Of a DNA stretch of 16,075 bases, positions 8,161 through 16,075 are shown piece by piece. Every line of letters begins with the position of its first letter. The first letter of the stretch is position 1. The notes under the pieces were generated by a model. The model was not told where the DNA came from and ran no database searches. It saw nothing but the letters and a program-made list of their open reading frames with translations. Origin of the DNA: Ophiostoma sp. CBS 140.51 (lineage: Eukaryota > Ascomycota > Sordariomycetes > Ophiostomatales > Ophiostomataceae); the NCBI GenBank assembly GCA_029298735.1, contig JANSLP010000508.1:1-16075 (forward strand), in the 5' to 3' direction. The position numbers were made by a program, and so were the translations under genes.

Positions 8161-11100
8161 CAGGCATGGAGTGCGAGGCTCGAGAAGCAAGTAACGCTTT
8201 CGTAATATACACGTGCTTTCCATAACAAGGGATCGAGAGACATGAGTGAAAGAATTATGTGGCATGGCGTCTCTGTAGCTCTACAAGAGTATAGTCGAGT
8301 TTAATGGAATAGACAAAATCATAAAGTGGAGAGTGGCATTATATTCAGAGTCCGAAGGATTATACTGACTCATTCTAGACATATCATGGCGCGTTTCTTA
8401 TGCTCATCAACAACCGGACACTAGGCAGCAGCTAGCCTCCGCATCCACGCAAACACGCGGAGAGCCACACAAACTGCCATGCGGGGGTGGAACCTCGAGG
8501 CATAGATGGGAAAGGTAAGTATTGGGCTGCATTGTTGCATGCAGGGCCTTTGATCTTTAAGATCTTTGATCTCCTGGATCTCCTGGCATTTCTCTGGGGT
8601 ATCCGGACCTCTAGGAAGATGATCCTCGCACCGGACTCGGGTCCAAGGTACGCGACACATGGCGAAGCGTGCCATTCCGGCGGAGTAATCACAACATCAA
8701 CAAGATTTTGCTGGGTATTTGCTGTGTAGTCTCCATCACGGCAAGGTTGCATTGATAGAACTGCGAAACGGACTGATTGGGTGAGTCATACGGCGAAGAT
8801 GTAGCATTTCCATAGGGCAGAGTGGATTAGGTTATGGTGCTGATGAGGTGAGATGGCGTAATATGGGTGCGGTTGTGAGAAGACTAAACAGAAAAGCACC
8901 GACGGAGTACAGATGAGGTTCTGCTGGTTTTTGGCGAGCGTGATGCGACGTTAAATAGGTGTCGTGCTATGCCAAGAGATGTTATGAGATCCATGACGTT
9001 GGTGATTAAGAATGAACATCAACAAACAGGTTGCCAAGATGCTACACACTTTTGCACATCTGAACTTGCATACTTCTATCAAGCTTTGTGGTTACGGCTA
9101 CCAAGACGCGCTTCTTTGGCCCCCATTCCCTCCCCGTCGCTCCTTCCCCCTTTCACTCGTACCTTCCCTTTCTTCACCTTTCCCATTTCTTGGCGGGTGT
9201 GGATCATCGGCACGTACCCGACGTTTTCCCCGTTGCTGCCTTTGCTTTCATTTGCTTGGCAGGAACAGTGTCAATCGTTTAAGAGACAGCCGGGCCTTGG
9301 CAATGTGTATTGGCCAGCGGCCAGCACTTGTCTAGCCTTCGTCCCCTTTTTTCGGTACCTCTGTCGGGACCTTTGTGGGCGCACTTTCTCTGAAGCTGTG
9401 CTTCCTTTGTTCTTTCTTTCGTCCCTTTTGGTGTGTCTTGCGCGTCGCTCCTTCCTCCAATGCCACTTTCCTTAACCGGCAAAGCGTAGCTCCTTCCCAA
9501 AAAGACACAAAAGGTCCAGACGACCCAGCGAGCCCAGAAAAGAACGGGAAGGATGCCTGAAGGAAGGACCAATCGAGGGAAAACGCACGAGCCATCGTCG
9601 TGGCACATTTTGCTTTCTTTCTTTTTCCTTTCATTTTTGTGTGTTTTCCCCAGCAAATTATGGACCTCGACAGAGAGAGAAGAAGGAGGGTCATCGTGCA
9701 GTAGCGCTGTACTTGGGTCGCGGAAACTAGGTTGGATTAGGAATGTGACCGGCTTTTACATGGAAGAAATGTTAGCATGTGCTCCAAGAACGAGAGCGAG
9801 TGTGGAATTGATGAGAGGAGACAATGAAAAAGGAGCGCAAAACGGGTCAAAGATAACGCTATGAGGAGCCACAGTACGAACGGTGCGACTCCATTTCGCG
9901 AAACAAGATTGCAAGGTGGCGTCCTTTTCAATCAACTCCATTATGTTATTTAATTTACCACAATTCCGTTTTCTCGGCCGGCAAAAGATCAGTGGAAAGG
10001 CTCAAAGCAATTTGGGCTCAAAGCAATCTGGCACTCATTATGACGCCGTTTCGTTTTGTTTCACGGAGAATTCGATCTGCAAACACAGGTCAAGCTTCCT
10101 TGGCCTTCCTTGGCTCTCGGCTTCAACGGCTGCTTGGATCCTTGGCCTCTTGGCTCTGCAGTCCAGGTCACGGACGTTAAAATCAACAACAATAGCTAAC
10201 GACAACGGTCATTCTGTCTGGATAAGTTCATATTCAATTCGTACGATGTACGACGTACTTTTACTGACGCCCGGAGAATGTTCAAAAGCCCTTCGCATTC
10301 ACCTCGCGTAGCAGATCGACATTCAGCTGCGCTTCCGTGCTGGCGCTTCGCCGTCTCCTTCCCCTTCCTGCTCCTCTTTTCCCACATTTTCGAATGGAAT
10401 CACTGACAAGCCGCTCCGTCCTCGCAGTGCCCCGTACCATTTTTATCCACAACATGGGTCTTTTTTCTCTCACTTGACCTCTACCAGGGTCTACCCCGCC
10501 TATCCTATCGTCAAAAGACGAGTCCACCTTGGGCAGCTCGTCCGTTGGGTATGGTCCTTAATGTTTTCCTTTTTAGGCAGGTCCAACAAACATGCACCCG
10601 TTTTATTTATTGTGTTCATGTATGGTGTCGCGTGAAGTGTGCCCTTGTATCAATTGTCCAATACGGCGTACGACGTATGCGATTATTCTGTGTCGTGTGT
10701 AATTGCTGTGACAAAACAAGTGACTTTCTTCGAACCTCGAAAGTTCGCCGATATACAATATGAGACACGAATCTCGGACCAAGCCAAAGGCTGTCAGTCT
10801 GACTTGCGTCCGTCCTTTGCCTTGTCCGTCTCATCGTCCGACGGATTGCAACTGCGTTTCGCACGACCTGAAATACAACTTCCGTAGTCCCTTTTTTTTC
10901 CTCGGCCAACGGACTAATCGTTTATGTAGGCAGCGTCGCATTCTCACTCTCTGGAGAGAGGGGCTGTGCCAGATACGACGTCGATTGTCTGTTGGTTCAG
11001 CGAGAGCGAGTCGCAAAAAGGCCAAGCACGACGGCACACAAGCCTCCCGTCCATCCATTGCAGCCCCAGAAAGCTTGGCTTTTTTTCCTCAACAGTCAAG

Positions 11101-13085
11101 ACCCAGTTTTATCGCACGTCTGTCTTTGGGTGGTTTTCCAGTTGCGCCAGCCCGCCCACCAGTCTCCTGTCCACCACTTTAGTACTCCTCCACCTGCACC
11201 AGGTCGACGCCGCTGCTTTATCGATATTTTGCTCCTTCTTGTGCGACAGTCGGAGAGTGTGGCTGGCTGAATGGAGCTTGCGACTCGACGTGTGAACCAA
11301 TAATATAATGTGAACGGGGGTCCATGATAAGAGGAGTCAGGAGACCACAACCGAACCGAAGTCGAGCACAGATGGGGACAGTGCGCTGTTCTACAGACTG
11401 GTTCTCCTGATAGGAGTTTTTATAGTAGAACTGCCGTTCAAGACGGCAGTTATTCAGTGTGATTCATGCCTAAGAAAAGCCAAGACAAAAGTGCCGTTGG
11501 AGAGTGCGCTCCTTCAAGTATGCCCTAATATACTTACGCCCAGGCCTGCTCGTAGGATGCGGTTGTATGTCGACTGTATGATTGCACCCAATATCCCACT
11601 GTCTTTGATGGTCGGCCCAACGGAGAGAACGTTGCACAACCACCAGAAACAAGGAGCAAGGAGGCAAGGAAGCAGGAAAGCATCCTGTAGGCAGAAGCAA
11701 ATTTGTGCTGTGCCGCTTTTCCCGCCCTCGATCTCACGTCAAGCTTTCTCTCTGATATTCTCTTCTTGAAACACACGTTCCGTGCTTTATCAAAGCTAGA
11801 AATTACCATTGTTGTTGGGTCGTTGGGATTGGGTGTTTTGGTGATGGCCTGGATATAGTCTCTCGTTTAGGAAGGTGGCCCATTCCCTGTTCTGCCCCAA
11901 TTTTCTGTAATCGCCGTCCTCTCTTCTCTCTCTCGTTCTTTTGTCACTTTCAGTTCCAAAACCTAAAGGCCCGTCCGCGTACTCCTCGTATTGTATGTGC
12001 TCCATACAAACCGTAATCGTGCTCCGATAACGTTTTGAGGTAGCCGATGCAAGAGGAAAAACAACTGGAAACATCGAAGAAACAAGCCCACCCTGTCCCC
12101 ATTGATATCCATCGACCGTCTCCATTGGTCTCCAGATGCCATCAACCTTGTTTAAGAAGGTGGTGACCACATGGCTGCCGATTTGTGCCGTGGCAGCCTC
12201 TTTGAATGTATCTTTCTCACATTTTCCACTCTTCTCCTCCCTCTTGCTCCTCGCCCTCTCGCCTGATCGTGTCAAGCCGTCTCACTGGTCCCTCCGCGCT
12301 TGCAGTTGCAGCTCTATCGTACCCCTCGCACCATGTGGTCTTCTATGTTCATATTTGGTTCTTCTGTCGCTCTCTTGCCGCTTGATGTCGTTCTTTGCTT
12401 TCTGATAGGAGCCCACATCATCCACCTCACCCACACAAGCTCATCAGAGTGCCCACATCTCAGGCAGGGCTACCTTTGCCACGGACATTCTTTTAACTCG
12501 CGTTTACCAACTCGTGAGACGAGGACGGGCCTGGTCCTTGTTTAGGAAGGTCACCCTGCTCTTGCTCGTCTGCTCGTTCCTTCGTTTGCTTGTTTGGTGT
12601 TGTCTTTGTTTTTCGTCCTAACGATAATAGGCATGCGATATAGCGATAGGAATTTGAAGATGTGAAAATATGCTTGTTTACTGCAGCTTCTTCCCATACT
12701 GCTTCACCACTTGATGCCTCTTGTAGAAGCTCCATCATCCCCATCTCACGGCCATTCCCTTGCCTTTAACCCTTGCACATAATAAAGAAGTCGCCACAAC
12801 AGCCAAACAGCTCCATCGCCCACCACGTTTGGCAGCCCACAAAGACCATCTACCCACAAGTTGTCTTTGATTCCAGTATCCCAGGTAGTCGGGCGTCTCG
12901 TCCGTGGAGACAATCGCCGTTTGCGGGGTTTTGTGCTCAGGACATACCGTCCGACCCAAGGTGAGGCTCGTATTGCATGTTCCCAAGATAGACAGAGACC
13001 CAAGTACCAAATTACCCAAATATACACACGAACAAGAGGGGCCACCCAAGGTCGACATGACCCACACGGGAAGACATTTTTAACC
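8161..13085. other. Long region without a recognisable gene
   Basis: About 4.9 kb of balanced composition with normal CA/TG, so it was not hit by RIP. Open frames of 60-168 codons occur on both strands, but they overlap each other, lack family motifs, and many are Ser/Leu/Phe/Pro-rich translations of pyrimidine tracts (for example 9120-9190, 9395-9475, 9605-9655, 12220-12260). I found no tRNA-like B-box pattern and no convincing splice pattern joining frames into a protein. Visible structure: a 9-base-unit repeat at 8552-8587, a direct repeat of GGCTCAAAGCAAT at 9999-10011 and 10015-10027, two neighbouring hairpins at 11404-11451, and a GATA cluster at 12622-12649. The right-hand part probably contains the promoter of the transporter gene. 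An unannotated non-coding transcript or fast-evolving gene cannot be excluded. Confidence 0.5.
11404..11451. repeat. Two adjacent hairpins in the gene-free region
   Basis: CTCCT-GAT-AGGAG at 11404-11416 is a 5-base stem with a 3-base loop. After 12 bases comes AACTGCCGT (11429-11437), a 5-base loop, then the perfect complement ACGGCAGTT (11443-11451). No T-run or known RNA family goes with them. Function is unknown and chance is possible. Confidence 0.5.
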
Positions 13086-13093
13086 CCATGGAT

Positions 13094-13172
13094 TCCCGTC
13101 CTCTTCCCGTCTGATTTTCCTTCTTCTTCTCTTTTTTCCTTTCCTGTTTTTCTCGTCTTTCTTTTCTTCATC
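13094..13172 (+). promoter_or_regulatory. Pyrimidine-rich tract just upstream of the transporter start codon
   Basis: Between 13115 and 13169 the plus strand is almost entirely C and T, with only two G among 55 bases. It ends about 15 bases before the ATG at 13186. CT-rich blocks upstream of start codons are common in filamentous fungi, often near transcription starts of well-expressed genes. It is followed by CATCAG at 13169-13174, so it could instead be the polypyrimidine tract of a 5'-UTR intron. The tract is plain to see; its role is inferred. Confidence 0.5.
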
Positions 13173-13185
13173 AGTATTGCCCATC

Positions 13186-15723
13186 ATGACCACCAGACGT
13201 ACAGCTTTTGCAACCGAAGACGACATTGAGAGCGGCAGCGGCCATGCCAGCAGCGACCATGGTGTCGAGACTGGCGGCGGCGTCGTTGTCGGCGAGAAGG
13301 TCAGCGGCGACGCCAAGAACGACAAGGCTGGCCACGACTTTGCCCTTTCGTCAGGTGCGGATCTGCCGTCCTACGAGGCTGACGGCCGTGAACGCCTTGG
13401 CGCTGTCACGTCTGACGGTGTTAGCGACGGCGCTGTCACGACAGCCGAGGATCTAATTACTCGTGTCATTGACCTCGAGGACGACCCGACCCAGAACCCC
13501 TGGACCTTCCGCGTTTTCTTCCTAGGTGAGTCCACCAATCATCCTACGACAATCAATATCACCATCCCCGACAACATCTGACCCGCATCCCTTCCAGGTA
13601 TTGGTCTGTCTACCTTCGGTGCCGTTCTCCAGGAAATTTTTTACTTCAAGCCGCAGACCATTTACGTCTCGGTCATTTTCCTGACGGTGCTGGCCTACAT
13701 TCTGGGTGAGGCCATGTCCTACGCCATCCCGCGCAAGGGTGCCATCGGCCGCTTCCTCAACCCCTTCCCCTTCCACATGAAGGAGCACGCGTCCATCACC
13801 CTTATGGCCTCGGCTGCCTCGCAGTCTGCACTGGCCACGGAGGCCCTGGCTGCTCAGGAGCTGTTCTACGGCGGCTACCCCAACAAGGCCGCCGGTATTT
13901 TTGTGGTCATTACCTCGCAGCTCATCGGTTTCGGTCTGGCTGGTCTTCTGCGCGAAGTGCTCGTCTACCCGACTCACATGCTGTGGCCTATGAACCTGCC
14001 CATCACATCGCTGCTCGAGTCCCTGCACGGCGACAAGGCCATTGCCAAGCAGCGTCTCAAGATCTTCTACATTATCTTCTTTTTCTTTTTAGTTTGGGAG
14101 ATCTTCCCTGAATACATCTTCACTGTGCTTGAGGGTGTCTCCATTTTCTGCCTAGCCAAGCAGGACAGCCTTGTCTTCACCAACCTGTTTGGTGGTGCTA
14201 GTGGTAACGAGGGTGTCGGTTTCCTGGCCTTGAGCTTCGACTGGAACTACATTGCCCCCTTTGGCAGCCCTCTTTGGCTCCCGCTCTACACGCTCGTCAA
14301 CGAGTACATTGGCTACCTTGGCTGCATCATCTTCTTCATGGGCCTGTACTACAGCAACACCTTCCGTGCCCAGGACTTCCCATTCCTCGCTCAGGTCCTC
14401 TTCGATGGTACTTCCAACGGCACCGTCTACAACGTCTACAACCAGACAGCCATTCTCAACGACAAGTTTGAGATTGACACGAACCTGCTCGCTCAGCAGG
14501 GAACGCCCTTTCTGACGGCCTCGTACCTGGGCTACCTCATCACCTCCAACATGGGCTTCACGGCCACGTTTGTGCACATGCTTCTCTGGAACTTTGACGA
14601 TATCAAGTCTGGATGGACCTGGGCCCACCCCTCGAACCTCAAGAAGTTCCTAAAGGCCGACGCCTGGAAGTTCTGGGAGTCCAAGGAGACGCCCGAGGAG
14701 CGCTTCGACCGCAAAGCCAACGACCCAAAGCTCGACCCCCACTACAAGCTGATGCTCAGCAACATGTACAAGGAGGTCCCGCTCTGGTGGTGGGGTGCTG
14801 TCCTCGTCATCTGCTGGGCCATTGGTCTTGGCAGCCTGTACGCTCTCAAGTCGACTCTGCCCTGGTGGGGTTTCCTGCTCAGCACCATCATGATGACCAT
14901 CTTCCTGCTCTTCTTCGGCGCACAGTACGGCATCACGGGCTTCCAGTACAACATCCAGCCCATCTGCCAGACTCTGGCCGGCTACATGTTCCCTGGCCGC
15001 CCGCTTGCCAACATGTACTTCACCTGCTTCACCTACAACTCGATGCAGCAGGCCCAGCTGCTGGCCCGTGACCTTAAGCTGGCCCAATACGTCCACCTGC
15101 CACCTCGCCATACCTTCACGGTCCAGGTTATTGGCTGCGTCATTGGTGCCATCCTCAACTGGGTCATCATGTTGACCATTGTCCAGAACCAGGGCCCTAT
15201 TCTGACGGGCATCGTCGGCTCCAACATTTGGTCCGGCCAGAACGTCCAGCAGTTCAACACTTTGGCCATCTCTTGGTCTATTGCTTCGGACATGTTCTCG
15301 ATCGGCTCCAAGTACCAGTGGGTCACCATCGCCTACCTGCTCGGCTTCCTCGCGCCTCTGCCGCTCTGGATTGCCAACAAGGTCTACCCCCACAAGGCCT
15401 TCCGCTACCTAAACACCTCCATCATCCTCTGGCAGATGGGCTACCTCTTTGTCGGCATCAACTCTGCCATCACCATGTTCTTTGGTCTCGGCTTCATTGC
15501 CCAGTGGTACCTCCGCCGCAAGTACCCGGCCTTCTTCGTCAAGTACAACTACATCACCTCGGCCGCTTTGGATGGTGGCACCCAGGTCATGGTCTTTATC
15601 CTTACGTTTGCCGTCTTTGGTGGCAGCGGCACTGCCCGTCCCTTCCCCATCTGGGCCGGCAACCCCGACACCTCGCTCCACAACCTCGACTACTGCATGG
15701 TCAACACGGCCGAGACTTCGTAA
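13186..15723 (+). CDS. OPT-family oligopeptide transporter (ISP4/OPT1-like)
   Basis: Two exons, 13186-13525 and 13598-15723, give 821 residues, a normal length for fungal OPT proteins. These plasma-membrane carriers import small peptides, in some members glutathione or metal-peptide complexes, with protons. Residues 1-95 are hydrophilic, rich in Gly, Ser and Asp. The family's acidic motif EDDP is at 98-101, then NPWTFR before the first membrane helix, followed by roughly a dozen or more hydrophobic segments to the C-terminus. Family landmarks include NPFPFHMKEH (168-177), the cytosolic loop DPHYKLM...YKEVPLWWW (493-512), the DLKLAQYVHLPPR segment (about 605-617, the 'KIPPR' motif) and SNIWSGQNVQQFN (655-667). 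The ATG has A at -3 and no in-frame competitor starts nearby. The frame has no stops and codons prefer C in third position, so the gene looks functional. Substrate cannot be told from sequence. Confidence 0.96.
13526..13597 (+). other. Intron of the OPT transporter gene
   Basis: 72 nt with donor GTGAGT at 13526, branch-site candidate CTGAC at 13578-13582 (A at 13581, 16 nt before the end) and acceptor CAG at 13595-13597. It lies after the first base of a Gly codon (phase 1). Removal joins VFFL to GIGLSTFG, restoring the conserved start of the first membrane segment. Left unspliced, the frame stops within the intron at 13579-13581. Size and signals are typical of Pezizomycotina. Confidence 0.95.
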
Positions 15724-16075
15724 AGTAGTGGTCGGTGTGTACGGTCAAGAGTGTCAGCATACCGTATCTGGATTGATAAATAGCTTTGGTGCACGTGTCT
15801 GATGGGAAAAAAGATGCGAGAAGTCGGTGGAGAGTGAAAGGGGTGTTGACGGAGAGAGATGTTGTTACGACCTTACCTTGTCCTCTTCTTTGGTACTAAA
15901 TAAGAGCAAATAGACTCAATTAATTTTACATATATTATTTTAAACGGATGATACAAATGTTATGTGAAATAATACAAGATTTTGTGCCACAAAAGTTTGG
16001 ATGTATAATTCACTAATTGACAATTTCTATAGATATATTTTTATTTAAAAAGAAAAATCAAAATGCAGACAGAAT
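15724..16075. other. 3' flank of the transporter gene, AT-rich toward the window end
   Basis: No coding sequence is recognised. ATAAATAG at 15776-15783, about 55 bases after the stop codon, or ACTAAATAAG near 15895, could serve as A-rich poly(A) positioning elements. From about 15890 to the end the DNA is strongly AT-rich, but CA and TG are common, so this does not look like RIP. Confidence 0.4.

Noticed and set aside
8421..8752. Overlapping frames on both strands near 8421-8752 as a possible small gene
   Set aside because: No conserved motif. The apparent GTAAGT...GCAG pair (8514-8544) is about 30 bases apart, too short for a fungal intron.
10725..10745. TCGAACCTCG resembling part of a tRNA B box on the minus strand
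   Set aside because: The full GGTTCGANNCC pattern is missing and no cloverleaf or A box can be placed around it.
11796..12275. Minus-strand frame of 159 codons in the gene-free region
   Set aside because: It begins at TTG, shows no family motif, and lies opposite pyrimidine tracts. No supporting splice or promoter signals are seen.
12746..13171. Minus-strand frame of 141 codons with a Lys-rich start
   Set aside because: The Lys/Arg-rich start is the antisense of the CT tract before the transporter gene, and no family is recognised.
14650..15393. Minus-strand frame of 247 codons inside the transporter gene
   Set aside because: It is an antisense shadow produced by the strong third-position C bias of the OPT coding sequence.
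15890..16075. AT-rich right end as a second RIP-mutated element
   Set aside because: CA and TG are frequent here, so the AT bias is not of the RIP type, and no transposon motif is visible.

Overview
The window looks like chromosomal DNA of a filamentous ascomycete (Pezizomycotina). Two things point there. The one intact gene has a 72-nt intron with fungal signals (GTGAGT donor, CTGAC branch site, CAG acceptor). The left third carries very strong repeat-induced point mutation (RIP): CpA and TpG are almost absent, while CpG is kept. I cannot name the species.

Layout. 1-5157 is a minus-strand Ty3/gypsy LTR retrotransposon, cut off by the left window edge. It runs from its 5' LTR (4604-5157) through Gag, protease, reverse transcriptase, RNase H and integrase, all destroyed by RIP. 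The LTR abuts 5158-5389, a minus-strand, RIP-mutated remnant of an unrecognised protein with a leader reaching about 5697. 5698-5826 is a second, inverted copy of the tail of the same LTR family. It interrupts ORF2 of a Tad1-like LINE at 5827-8071 (minus strand). That LINE keeps a Gag-like ORF1 with three zinc knuckles and the endonuclease domain of ORF2, but has lost its reverse transcriptase.

8072-13185 is about 5.1 kb of balanced-composition DNA in which I find no convincing gene, RNA gene or transposon, only pyrimidine tracts, short repeats and hairpins. 13186-15723 (plus strand) is an intact two-exon gene for an OPT-family oligopeptide transporter of 821 residues. The rest is its 3' flank, AT-rich from about 15890.

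The left half is therefore an inactivated, nested transposon cluster and the right half a single functional nutrient-uptake gene with a long upstream region. I found no sign of a new defence, secondary-metabolite or signalling system. The most informative observations are how RIP changed catalytic and zinc-binding residues, the sharp edges of the RIP footprint, the nested insertions, and a TAATG stop/start overlap joining the two LINE ORFs.
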